Assembly: GCA_004015825.1 (NCBI GenBank)
Contig: SAYS01000004.1
Location: 124,001 to 188,000 of the forward strand
Source of the DNA: Halovenus amylolytica
Lineage (GTDB): Archaea > Halobacteriota > Halobacteria > Halobacteriales > Haloarculaceae
Direction of reading: 5' to 3'
DNA: 64,000 nucleotides
The notes below the pieces were generated by a model that saw nothing but the letters and a program-made list of their open reading frames with translations, did no database searches and was not told the DNA's origin. Of this stretch, positions 55,001-63,696 are shown piece by piece (within the stretch, counting starts at the first letter, position 1; every line of letters starts with the position of its first letter). A program made the position numbers and the translations under genes.

Positions 55001-55855
55001 GAGCGGTTCAGCGAGCGGACGGCCGAGATGCAGCGCCTCCATCCCGGCGCTGACGTCACCGGTGACATGCAGGGCATCGCCGGCGGTATCGATGTGCCCG
55101 ACGCCGAGCGACTTCGGGCGCTGATCGACGAGGCAGACGCCCACAGACAGCGCGTCGTTCGGGAGCAGTACGAGCGCATCACCGGCGAGACGCCCGCCGA
55201 CGAGGCGCCGGAGAGCGTTGTCTCCAGCCTCGCAACGTGGCTCTATGCCCACGACGGGAGCAGCAAGGAGATTGCCGACCGGGTGTCCGTCGAATTCGAG
55301 GGGGTGACCATCGACGATCTGTACGACTTCTTTGAGGTGGCATGGGAGGGTGACTCGTTCTCGGAGGAGGAACTCGTCGATCCGGCGGTCGTTCAGCAAG
55401 CCGAGCGATACTCGAGGGCGCGGCAACTCCTCGAATCGTCCGGCGGCAAGTCCAGTCTCTGGTCGCAGCTTCTCGACGCGTCGAGACGGCTCGAAGAGGA
55501 GTATCCGAACCACCCGGTTACGAGTGACGTGGATGAGACGCTTTCTCGGTCACAGCCACCGAGCGTGGACGAGGTCGAAAGGCTCCTTGACGAAGCCGAA
55601 GACCCATTCAAGGTCGACGAACGGCTGGAGGAACTCGCCGACGAACTGCAGGCTGAACACCCCGATCACGAAGTTACCTCGGCAGTCGTTGACGCCGTCG
55701 AAGGAACCATCCCGCTGAGCGACGAACGTGTGGGGGAGTTAATCGAGGAAGCCGAACAGTTGCTTGAGGGCGTGGACGAGCAGATGCGGCGGATTAGGGA
55801 GACGATGGACGAACTTGAGGATGGTTCCGTAGTGCTGATTGAGTCGCTCGACTGA
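52013..55855 (+). CDS. brxC: BREX ATPase BrxC/PglY, copy 2, with duplicated C-terminal module
   Basis: 1280 residues. Walker A ATFGSGKT at 69-76 (then HLLKLAGFA), Walker B-like ELLIGLDEVALFIGDG at about 259-272, VGTGQYPFQRIHSEF, and the P-loop core to about 450. The C-terminal third shows an internal duplication: the segment WVDENSVLVKRVLRGVSREF (about 918) recurs as WLYAHDGSSKEIADRVSVEF (about 1074), and each is followed by ...ARGLF/ARQLL, then LWERFSERTAEMQRLHP and LWSQLLDASRRLEEEYP. A third, shorter copy (ELADELQAEHPDHEVTSAVV) closes the protein. Two BrxC/PglY proteins in one locus is the hallmark I associate with haloarchaeal type 5 BREX. Confidence 0.9.
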   Translation: MSDQRIHDIFQQSPTRELEEVQKVNARTQAENDVREFYETDSARSVLTTLGNLVDRYPNEDPRFLYISATFGSGKTHLLKLAGFAADTESEFTDLGEELASRWPGFQSFRQSIADSHVDRLKPVFLNLLNRDASQEPPLPYLIYEAIGRELGYPTDPNWLLEWAWQLDMNHGDCWEQLQEIEYDGRTFDEVYDERASLRSWLYGAVPTLDDSPYRSSDEVKQSIDNAIDEVDPGEFDSEELVSRVKVAQDALSTADTETELLIGLDEVALFIGDGRHRYREFQETMEALTNTATGPNPPIVGTGQYPFQRIHSEFEDSDVTDEPWWGEQEPLEGADTEIIVRKRWLQKDGDGERAVEPAIQEMPDLTLDAYSDITGTDPDAIESYPFREYDLGLLRTVIQQLMPRGRVTEEEYVQGRALLILVRSLFTRFEWGEKSVGALVTWDELYDLLVEETTYVPLWVQEMVDNKLVPSTGGDEDAFSVRVAKALYLLNQVRSEVPSTPSNLARLMVGSTDESLASFRDDVESALADLVEDRKVLTETNDRGDEEYLLVSEEQEDILTRAKTRAQQISSHRLSAKLETYLQEGSNHLLSSGSRHEVDLDGERRVPLRFEYSILDPIERAPTPEFDAIRVRLVADQPDTVADQVDVWQSTNGGQDGGEHILVAVDIPESTVDRLRDVMGMQEVLSEETETYSDLESDHRDEQLALESTVREQLDEADVYVRTGDTRGRYGDAFEQVVTGQVRSVFGQTRHVLTNGITEVNDAEQMARFFRGVDDWPLSSEDAVTLGVDTDRAELADGWCQEFLDDYENTQSLRGEDLLAQTVQRGGNYRGTPRESIAALLITLATANEIALRRDDEYITEPEEIGRAVRNKTNMTGVQIRFESLDGIDPDQIRETVRTLMGESPDGSDPDAWLSELAEWVDENSVLVKRVLRGVSREFGEGASLDELEDALEPALGGEALKTEDFATDAVERQAERFARARGLFRPDEDDETLWERFSERTAEMQRLHPGADVTGDMQGIAGGIDVPDAERLRALIDEADAHRQRVVREQYERITGETPADEAPESVVSSLATWLYAHDGSSKEIADRVSVEFEGVTIDDLYDFFEVAWEGDSFSEEELVDPAVVQQAERYSRARQLLESSGGKSSLWSQLLDASRRLEEEYPNHPVTSDVDETLSRSQPPSVDEVERLLDEAEDPFKVDERLEELADELQAEHPDHEVTSAVVDAVEGTIPLSDERVGELIEEAEQLLEGVDEQMRRIRETMDELEDGSVVLIESLD

Positions 55856-55895
55856 GTGGTAGAATTTTTTGTCAGCGGGGTATGAGAATCGGGAC

Positions 55896-57065
55896 ATGCG
55901 TGAATACAAAGATAACATATTCTATTACGAATCCGGAGAGAAAGCAGACCCATTAGAAAAGAATACCGTACACGGGCTCGTTAAGACTCTCAAGGACACG
56001 GAGTTCCCCGTATCACAGCGGGTTCTTGAGTTCTGTACTGGTCGCTCCTTACCGGACTCGGCTACATTTGAGTACGAAACGGAAGTGCCTGCTAAGAGGG
56101 TGTCTTCTGATTCGGCAGAGAGGATTCTGATCGGTCTTTCAAGAACTGGTGGGGTAAGAGACGGGGGTGGCGCGGGAGAATCACCGCAAGTGGACGCCCG
56201 AGTCCGAATCAAGAATTCTGAGGGAGAGTCTCTGTATGATGTGTTTATTGAGGCAAAGGTTCGTGGCTCTGATCTTCAGCGCAGCCAGCTCGATGATTAC
56301 GTTGACGCCTTCGACATCGATGAGCAAGGTGAAGATAGGCAGCCGTGGGATACCATCCAGTGGTCGGATATTTACCGCCTTTTCGAGGAGGCTCGCGAAT
56401 CTGTCCCAAGTGGCGAGGTTGCCTCTCGAGACGAGTATCTACTCAGCGAGTTCAACCATCGCCTTCTTCAGAAGGGTATGGTGCGGGGAACGCTCGGAGT
56501 GAGCAAGACTGGTGGAAGCGGGGACAAACACCGCAAACGGTTGCTCGTTGGCCCAAAAGACCCAGATAGTGATCCAGTACTTACCTTCTGGGCGTTCTCC
56601 CGCCGTGAAGAACAGAACCAATCCTCGTCGATGGAGCTTCCAGAAGATTGTCTTCAGGAACTCTTCGGTGAGATGTCTCTCGAGACTCGACGGAAGGTGT
56701 TCCTTGAAGGTAACTTCGAGAAATTACAGCAGTGGGTGGTTGATACAACGGATCTCACTCCATCGGACTTCAAAGACGATGGAAGTACTTTCGCGAGAGC
56801 CGAGCGAGAGGGATACCCTGAGCCAGCTGGCATAATGCTCAGATTCAGCAATTCAAACCTCTTCAAAATCAACTCTTACAACGTCGAGAAATCGAATGGC
56901 TGGATCTACTATCCACCGATATTGGCTCCTAACGAGTGGGAAACCGTGTTCACCGAATTAGCAGAAAAACTCTCTGCGAGCCAACGAGATCGGTTCATCG
57001 AGGATTTCGATTTGGACGCCCTCTGGGAGGCATATTTACACGATTCACCAATGAGTACAAGCTGA
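55896..57065 (+). CDS. PD-(D/E)xK nuclease-like protein inside the BREX locus
   Basis: 389 residues. I start at MREYKDNIFYYESGEKADPL; a TTG 27 nt earlier is less likely. Residues about 96-128 carry a PD-(D/E)xK-like core: DARVRI on one strand, then DVFIEAKVRG (E-x-K), then a QLDDYVDAF helix and a later TIQWSDIYRLFEEARE, as in restriction-type nucleases. The C-terminal half (LELPEDC-type helix, then FSNSNLFKINSYNVEK and GWIYYPPILAPNEWETVFTE) is unfamiliar. The gene is poorer in GC than its neighbours (28/60 at 55921-55980, 24/60 at 56821-56880) and is set off by 40 bp including a T run (55865-55870). It is not a standard BREX gene that I know of. Confidence 0.65.
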   Translation: MREYKDNIFYYESGEKADPLEKNTVHGLVKTLKDTEFPVSQRVLEFCTGRSLPDSATFEYETEVPAKRVSSDSAERILIGLSRTGGVRDGGGAGESPQVDARVRIKNSEGESLYDVFIEAKVRGSDLQRSQLDDYVDAFDIDEQGEDRQPWDTIQWSDIYRLFEEARESVPSGEVASRDEYLLSEFNHRLLQKGMVRGTLGVSKTGGSGDKHRKRLLVGPKDPDSDPVLTFWAFSRREEQNQSSSMELPEDCLQELFGEMSLETRRKVFLEGNFEKLQQWVVDTTDLTPSDFKDDGSTFARAEREGYPEPAGIMLRFSNSNLFKINSYNVEKSNGWIYYPPILAPNEWETVFTELAEKLSASQRDRFIEDFDLDALWEAYLHDSPMSTS

Positions 57066-57156
57066 AAGGATGGTTCCATCTCGTTGTAGTGCCTTCCCGG
57101 ATGGACAATCTTCAAGACACCTCCGTGGTTCTGAACGAAACATCACTAACTCTACT

Positions 57157-60100
57157 ATGGAAGGGAATTCTGCGGCTCCGCGGAAGGCTCAGCTCGACAA
57201 GGAAGAGCGCGAGCATCTCGAAGACATCGTCACCGAGATGCGGGAGCGCGTCGAAGCGAACGTTCGCTACCAGCTCGAGGAGTATGATCTCGAAGAGCGT
57301 CCTGACGAAGACGCGCCCCTGAGCGACGAGGAGGAAGATCTCGTCGAGGCCATCGAATTGGAAGCCGTCGACGGTAACGAGTGGGACGAGGGCTACGAAC
57401 AGTACATCACCGGCGTCGGCTACACTATCGTCAATCGGCTCGCTGCTCTCCGCTGTATGGAGGTTCGGAACTTCATCGATGACGAGGTGACGCGATTCCG
57501 TGAGGATGGGCTCACGCCGGCGGCCGACCGGCTGGTCACCGAGGAGTTCATGCTTGAGGAGGAAGCCGTCCTCGAAGCCTACCGAAACGCGTGCGACGAC
57601 CTCGCCGAGGAGATCGAGATTCTCTTCGACCGTTCGACTGCCTACAGTCTGATCGATCCCGACGACGACACCTACGAAGACCTCTGTGAGATGCTTGACA
57701 AGGTTTCTGACGAAGTCTGGCGAGCCGATGACGTGCTCGGTTGGGTCTACGAATACTACAATGTCAAACTCCTCGACGATCTTCGACGGAAGGGCGACCA
57801 CGAGGGATTAGAGCCCGAAGACGTACCGGCGGCGAACCAGTTCTACACCCCCCACTGGGTCGTGCGGATGCTCACTGACAACTCCCTCGGCAAACTCTAT
57901 CTCGAAGATCAAGGGGAGTTACAGGATACCGTCGAAAGGCAGGACTCGATGACATCCAACGAGCGCAAGAACCGCCCTCTCTCCCCTAACGAATCTCCGG
58001 ACATCGCGGACTTCTGTACCTATCTTGTCCCCTCTGAAGAGGAAGGTGAGCCCCCGGAATTTGATGGCCCTGAGGACATCCGCGTCATCGATCCAGCTTG
58101 TGGTAGCGGACACTTTCTGTTGTATGCGTTCGACGTGCTGGAGCGAATCTATCGGGCCGAGACTGACCTCGACCACGCCGAGATCCCCCGAGAAATCCTG
58201 CGGAACAACCTTTACGGCGTCGACCTTGACATGCGGGCCTGCCAACTCGCTGCATTCAACCTCTATTTGAAGGGGCGTACGCGTGCTGAAGCGGAGGGTG
58301 CCAACGGCTTCGACATGCCAGAAGTCGGTATCGTCTGTGCCGACGCCAAGGTAGCTGATGTCGAGGGTGTTGAGGCGGTTTTCGAGGAAGTTATTTCGAG
58401 CAGCTCGAGTATCGAGGGCGCTCTAAGTGAAGAGGATGTTCGCGAGGCGTTAGAAAATATCCTCGGCGCATTCGAGAACATCCACGGACTAGGAAGCCTT
58501 CTCGACGTTCGAGGAACTATCGGTGAGATGTTTAGTGATGAAGAGGGTGGCCTTCAGTTAACCTTCGAAGACGATTTCTCTGCTGACTACACTTTAAGCA
58601 GTTTCCTCCACACCCTACAGAAGGCAATCTCAGAGCATCGTGATGAAGATTCGTTCTTAGCACAGGACTTGCGTAGTTTTGTACGATTGCTCGATGTGCT
58701 TGCACAGGACTACGATGTGGCATTAATGAACCCCCCGTATGGATCAAAGAATCGAATGCCAGACGTTGTTCAGGACTATGTTGAATCACATTATTCATAC
58801 CCCAGTGAATTTTATATCAACTTCTTCGAAGTTTGTAGCAGATTGACAAACCAATATGGCCGTATCGGTATGTTGATTCCAAGCACCTTCATGTTTAAAG
58901 GCCGATACGAGAAATTTCGGAGGGACTTCATAGGGCGTGAAGGTAGTTTTGACTTTTTAGCAGAATTTGGCAATGGTATCCTTGATAACGCAACTGTTCG
59001 GACAGTCGGTACTGTCGTACGGAATGGTGCAGAGCAAAAACCGACGGGAACGTTCTTTCGGCTTCACGACTTGCCCACTCAAGAGAAAGAAGAAGCGTTC
59101 ACAAACATTGCGTCGGGTTTAGACACGAAGGTAAAGAGATACTTCGAGCTTAGTTTGGGCGAGTTTGAATCCATTCCAAGAACTCCAATCTGTTATTCTG
59201 TTCCGGGTATCGTTAGAGAGTTACAAGATAACGATACAAAAATTGACGCCGTTCAGGCCGGTATTGAAGGGGAGTCAGTGGCTCATGCTGTTACTGGTAT
59301 TGTGACTGGGAATAACGACCGATTTACGAGGGAACATTGGGAGTTGTCCGATTTCGACCGGTTCAAACCCATGACAAAAGGCGGATCAAATGCTTGGGTA
59401 GTTCCACATATTCCAAAGACAGTAGAGTGGGGTGAAGGCGGGTCAATTGTGATGAAACGGTCTGGCGATTATGTTCGAACGCCAAATGAGGATCTGTATG
59501 GTCAAGAAGGATTGACGTGGACTTACATTAAGCAAACCGGGAGAAGATTTGGATACTATCCGGGAGGTCTGTTTAGCCATGCTGGCTTCATGTTAATTCC
59601 ACGGGGAGATGAATCTCCGTGGACTATGATGGCTGTATTGAACTCGAATCTCTATCATAATATGTTCATATCTCAGACTTTAGATCGAATGTGGAATGTT
59701 GGTGAAGTCGGAGGATTGCCTTGGCTTGATGAACTTTCTGTAGACGAAGTTTCAGAACTAGCAGTAGAACAGTATCGGACAAGAATTAAGCAGCATACAA
59801 AAAATCCGACAAGTCCGTTTTACAAATCCGCTGCATTAGCACCGGAATCTGGGTTCTTCTACGATCATCCACATACTGAAGAAGTAGAAGAGTGGATAAA
59901 GGAAGACAACTCTGTAGATCCTGCGTTATCAATTAAGAATGCTGCTCTTGAAAACGAGCGGCAGAAGATCCGGCGGCACAATAAGCTGGAAACTTTATCA
60001 GAAGAAATTGACTCGATCATATACGAACTGCTCGATATAGACGAGGACACGCGAGACCTTATTGAACAAGAAGTCTTTCTTAGAACTTCTGAAACAGCTG

Positions 60101-61485
60101 AGGATAGGGAAATTCAAGATGAAGATACTGTCGAAGGCGTTCCAGAGAATATTGATGAACAAGCCAAAGGCCTTGTCCACCACTTCGCGATGGGGGCCGT
60201 CCGCGAGGAAGATGACGGCATCATCCCGCTTGAAGGTACGGACGAACAGGCTGATATGCTCGACCGAATCGTCGAGCGATTCGAGGATGCGTATGACGAG
60301 TATGCTGAAGACCGCCTCGTCGAGGTCGACGACATCCTCGGGGCCGAATCTGCCGGCGACGTGGCGTACCCCAACCTCCGGTCGTTCATCGAAGACGACC
60401 TCTTCGCCTACCACGTCGACACGATGGAGAACACGCCGATCATCTGGAAGCTCAGCACGGCGCGGCTCCTCGCCGACGCGAAGGGCGAGGGCTTCGCGTG
60501 CTTCGTCGACTACCATCAACTCGACGCCAGCCTGTTCGACCGCCTGAGCAACCAGTACCTCGAACCACGAAAGGCAGAACTCCGCGACCGTCGGTCGGCA
60601 GCGAACCAGCGCCGGAACGACGAGTCACTCTCTACGAGCGAACGCGCCGATGCGACCGACGAGTTCGAGTTCTGTTCGAGCGCCCTCGAACAAATCGCCG
60701 AACTCGAAGAGGTGATGCAGGAACTCGGCTCCACCAGCGAGCGGGATTTCGACGATGATGACCGGGAACGCGTCAGCGAGTTGGCCCCCAAGGTCGCCAC
60801 GTTCCGCGAGGAAACCGCCGAGCGTATCGAAACGCTCGCCGAACTCCGCGAAATGAACGGCGAGGAGTGGTTCCAAGACACCTTCTCCGATGGCTTCTGG
60901 GACAAGGTCGACGAGTGGCGCGAGGAGTGGCTGGACGCCCTCGAAGAACTCGAACACGCCTGCGAGGAGTACGCCAAACCCGGCGACGAGCCTGTAGAAG
61001 CGCATCTCGCCGACCTCTTCGACTACTTCAACTGGCGGCTCAAGGGCTCGGATCACTACTCCAGCACCGGCATCCTCTTTATGACCTACTACTTCGAGCG
61101 CGAGGGCGCGGAGTTGCTGAACGAAGATGGAGAGCCCTTCGAGAATTTGACCGATGACGAACGGATGCTAGCCTCGCTGGCGACGGGAGTAGACGACGCG
61201 TCCACCATCGGCGAGGAGTATCTCGAACAGATTGCGGACGATGAAGATGTCGATGACGTTGATGACCTCCCGCCGCTAGCGGAGTTCAAGGCGCTGGCCG
61301 AGGAGATCGACGACCGCTGCCAGACCGTCGATAAGCAGGTTCCCTCTGATTGGTCTGATCGGTCGCTGTCGGAAATCACGACCGCCGGCTACCAGCCGAA
61401 CCAGAAGCACGGCGTTGCAATCAATATCACTCCGCTTGTGGAGAAGAACATCGTTCCGGAAGTCGTCGAAGACAAGGTGCTCTAA
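57157..61485 (+). CDS. pglX: BREX adenine-specific DNA methyltransferase PglX
   Basis: 1442 residues. I start at MEGNSAAPRKAQLDKEEREH; an ATG 87 nt upstream is possible. The N-terminal helical region leads to TPHWVVRMLTDNSLGKLYLE, motif I VIDPACGSGHFLLYAFDVLE (about 308-327), NLYGVDLDMRACQLAAFNLY, and motif IV ALMNPPYGSKNR (about 521-532), marking an N6-adenine methyltransferase. The target-recognition part (about 515-1000) is AT-rich (19/60 GC at 59641-59700), then composition returns abruptly to 40/60 at 60781-60840. The C-terminus is helical with coiled coil (SALEQIAELEEVMQEL). PglX methylates host DNA, marking self, and is needed for defence. Confidence 0.93.
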   Translation: MEGNSAAPRKAQLDKEEREHLEDIVTEMRERVEANVRYQLEEYDLEERPDEDAPLSDEEEDLVEAIELEAVDGNEWDEGYEQYITGVGYTIVNRLAALRCMEVRNFIDDEVTRFREDGLTPAADRLVTEEFMLEEEAVLEAYRNACDDLAEEIEILFDRSTAYSLIDPDDDTYEDLCEMLDKVSDEVWRADDVLGWVYEYYNVKLLDDLRRKGDHEGLEPEDVPAANQFYTPHWVVRMLTDNSLGKLYLEDQGELQDTVERQDSMTSNERKNRPLSPNESPDIADFCTYLVPSEEEGEPPEFDGPEDIRVIDPACGSGHFLLYAFDVLERIYRAETDLDHAEIPREILRNNLYGVDLDMRACQLAAFNLYLKGRTRAEAEGANGFDMPEVGIVCADAKVADVEGVEAVFEEVISSSSSIEGALSEEDVREALENILGAFENIHGLGSLLDVRGTIGEMFSDEEGGLQLTFEDDFSADYTLSSFLHTLQKAISEHRDEDSFLAQDLRSFVRLLDVLAQDYDVALMNPPYGSKNRMPDVVQDYVESHYSYPSEFYINFFEVCSRLTNQYGRIGMLIPSTFMFKGRYEKFRRDFIGREGSFDFLAEFGNGILDNATVRTVGTVVRNGAEQKPTGTFFRLHDLPTQEKEEAFTNIASGLDTKVKRYFELSLGEFESIPRTPICYSVPGIVRELQDNDTKIDAVQAGIEGESVAHAVTGIVTGNNDRFTREHWELSDFDRFKPMTKGGSNAWVVPHIPKTVEWGEGGSIVMKRSGDYVRTPNEDLYGQEGLTWTYIKQTGRRFGYYPGGLFSHAGFMLIPRGDESPWTMMAVLNSNLYHNMFISQTLDRMWNVGEVGGLPWLDELSVDEVSELAVEQYRTRIKQHTKNPTSPFYKSAALAPESGFFYDHPHTEEVEEWIKEDNSVDPALSIKNAALENERQKIRRHNKLETLSEEIDSIIYELLDIDEDTRDLIEQEVFLRTSETAEDREIQDEDTVEGVPENIDEQAKGLVHHFAMGAVREEDDGIIPLEGTDEQADMLDRIVERFEDAYDEYAEDRLVEVDDILGAESAGDVAYPNLRSFIEDDLFAYHVDTMENTPIIWKLSTARLLADAKGEGFACFVDYHQLDASLFDRLSNQYLEPRKAELRDRRSAANQRRNDESLSTSERADATDEFEFCSSALEQIAELEEVMQELGSTSERDFDDDDRERVSELAPKVATFREETAERIETLAELREMNGEEWFQDTFSDGFWDKVDEWREEWLDALEELEHACEEYAKPGDEPVEAHLADLFDYFNWRLKGSDHYSSTGILFMTYYFEREGAELLNEDGEPFENLTDDERMLASLATGVDDASTIGEEYLEQIADDEDVDDVDDLPPLAEFKALAEEIDDRCQTVDKQVPSDWSDRSLSEITTAGYQPNQKHGVAINITPLVEKNIVPEVVEDKVL
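58690..60165 (+). other. AT-rich target-recognition segment within pglX
   Basis: Base composition and codon use change near 58690 (just before the NPPYG motif) and change back near 60165. Third positions inside are rich in A/T, unlike both flanks. The reading frame is continuous throughout. This matches the position of the specificity region in PglX-type enzymes. Boundaries were judged by eye. Confidence 0.65.
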
Positions 61486-61488
61486 ACT

Positions 61489-63681
61489 ATGCAAGCGACC
61501 CAGACCCTCCCCGACGCTGCGAAAGACACCATCCGGCGGAAGTTCGACCGTGCAGAGTCGAACGATCCGATCGTTCTCTGGTGGGACGACGGTAACTACC
61601 TCGAAGACATCCTCCAGCAGGCGTGCGCCGATCTCGGTATCCCGCTGAAGACCGCCGAGAAGACACCGCTCGAACTCCGTGCTGACCCAGTCGACGGTGA
61701 GCAGGTCTGGTACGTTCCGCATGTCAAAGAACCAGCTGACAAAGAGGGCGACTACGACTGGTTCCGGGACATCCAGCACACGGGGAGCGAAGTGGAGATG
61801 AGCATCGAGGATCTCACCGTCCACGTCTTCGGGAGTGAACAGCTCCAAGCGTGGGAACTGAAGAACGCCACCGAGTCCAACGACCCACAACAGCGCCGAG
61901 AGATTGCACGGATTCTTCACGACCAGCTCACCGGCGGCCAACTCCCGACGCTCGAACAGCTCCGCACCCAGATCGTCACCGGCGGCTACACCGATCCCGT
62001 GGCGTTCGTGCTGGAGAACGGCTGGGCTGACATCGACGACGATCCCCAGACCATCGACCAGATGAAGGACTTGCTGACCAGCGAGGGCGTCGATGCGGTC
62101 GCCGACGAGAGCGATCCTACGGCCATCGAAACCCAGACGCGTCGGTGGGCGGTCGCGGAGTGGCTGATTCACGCCGGCGCTGATGCCGAGCAGTTCCCGA
62201 ACGAATTCCGTGCCGAAACCGCCGGCGCTCACGACTTGCCCGAACTCAAGTCGCTGCTGAACAATACGACTTCACCTAACCTGATCGCCGACGACTACCT
62301 CGGTGAGACGATTTGGCCCGAGGTTATCGATACCATCGACGATCCGTGGGAACTGTCGAGCTGTATCGTCGACGCTGCGCTCGAACGTCGTCTCTGGGAG
62401 GAGTGGCACGCGTCCTTCGAAGCCGGCGACTACGAGGCGTGCCTCAACCGGGCCGAGGAGCGGCACGAAGCCCTTCTCGGGAGCGAGGACATCCACGGAA
62501 ACTACCGAGGCGCCTACGGCCCTGACAGTCCGTGGACGCAAACGTGGGAGCAGGCCGCCGAGGTGGCCCGACTCGCACATCAGCTCGACACGTGGGACGA
62601 GAGCGTGAACGACGACGTCGTCTCCCTATACGCGGACGAGGATGACGGCACGTGGCAGATCGACAACGCCGTCCTAAACCTCGTCGTCTCTGGCGAGCCA
62701 GAAACCGCTCTCCCCAGTGACCACTCGGCAACCGAGACGCTGGACGACCTCCGTACGCAGCTCCAGTCGGAGTACGTCGACTACCTCGAAGACCTCGGCG
62801 ACCTCGTCACCGAGACCGTCGAAGCTGGTGCCCCCTTCGTCGACGACGATCACGCCTACCAGTTCTTCACCAAGGAATCCAACGGCCTCGAGAGCGGGCA
62901 GACGGTCGCACTGTTCGTCATCGATGCCCTTCGACTCGACTTGGCCCGTCGTCTCGCGGACGAACTCCGCGAGTACGTCGCGACGCTGCCGGCAGAGGCC
63001 CCCGAGTTCGCCGTCGAGGAGAGCGTCTGGCTCGGCACACTCCCCTCGGAGACCGAGTTCGGCAAGGCCGCCCTCACACCCGGCGAGGTGCAGATGTTCG
63101 ACATTTCGCTGGTCGATGACGAGCTACAAGTCCTCCGGAACAACCGCGAGGTCACCGTGAATCGACGTAACTCACTGCTGGATGGCGACGGTTGGATGGT
63201 TACTCGTGAGGAAGATGAAGGTTGGCAGTCGACGCGTGTGGCCTACTTCAAGAACGATCTCGACAACATGGGGGAGAAGGAACTCAGCGACCTTGAGGAG
63301 ATGCTCGCCCAGCGCGTCGACTCGCTCGCGGAGTTCATCGGCACGAAGATCGAACAGGGAGAGTGTGATCAGGCCTACGTCCTGACCGACCACGGGTTCG
63401 TCCTCCTACCTCACGACGTAATCCCCGAGAAAATCTCGCGCCCAGCCGAAGCGTCGGACTCGGGGCGTCGGTGGATCGCCGGCGAGGATGTCGACGAGGA
63501 GTCGCCCGGTGTGCTGCTTGACGCCAGCACGCGGTTGGGCTATCTCGATGCCAACGTCAGCGCCTTCGCGAGTCCGCTCAAACGGTTCAGCAAGCAGGGC
63601 GTCGGCGACGCCCGCTTCTACCACGGCGGTCTCCTCCCGCAGGAGTTCGTACTCGACTTCATCAGCATCACGCAGGGCTGA
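61489..63681 (+). CDS. pglZ: BREX phosphatase-superfamily protein PglZ
   Basis: 730 residues, starting 3 bp after pglX. N-terminal domain VLWWDDGNYLEDILQQAC, helical middle, then the PglZ/alkaline phosphatase-superfamily core: ALFVIDALRLDLARRLADEL at about 475-494 (nucleophile region D-A-L-R-x-D), LGTLPSETEFGKAALTPGEV, and the metal-site TDHGFVLLPHDVIPEKISRP near 630. The core acidic and histidine ligands look intact. PglZ is present in every BREX type and is needed for the system, although its substrate is unsettled. Confidence 0.92.
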   Translation: MQATQTLPDAAKDTIRRKFDRAESNDPIVLWWDDGNYLEDILQQACADLGIPLKTAEKTPLELRADPVDGEQVWYVPHVKEPADKEGDYDWFRDIQHTGSEVEMSIEDLTVHVFGSEQLQAWELKNATESNDPQQRREIARILHDQLTGGQLPTLEQLRTQIVTGGYTDPVAFVLENGWADIDDDPQTIDQMKDLLTSEGVDAVADESDPTAIETQTRRWAVAEWLIHAGADAEQFPNEFRAETAGAHDLPELKSLLNNTTSPNLIADDYLGETIWPEVIDTIDDPWELSSCIVDAALERRLWEEWHASFEAGDYEACLNRAEERHEALLGSEDIHGNYRGAYGPDSPWTQTWEQAAEVARLAHQLDTWDESVNDDVVSLYADEDDGTWQIDNAVLNLVVSGEPETALPSDHSATETLDDLRTQLQSEYVDYLEDLGDLVTETVEAGAPFVDDDHAYQFFTKESNGLESGQTVALFVIDALRLDLARRLADELREYVATLPAEAPEFAVEESVWLGTLPSETEFGKAALTPGEVQMFDISLVDDELQVLRNNREVTVNRRNSLLDGDGWMVTREEDEGWQSTRVAYFKNDLDNMGEKELSDLEEMLAQRVDSLAEFIGTKIEQGECDQAYVLTDHGFVLLPHDVIPEKISRPAEASDSGRRWIAGEDVDEESPGVLLDASTRLGYLDANVSAFASPLKRFSKQGVGDARFYHGGLLPQEFVLDFISITQG

Positions 63682-63696
63682 AGACAACTATCTACC

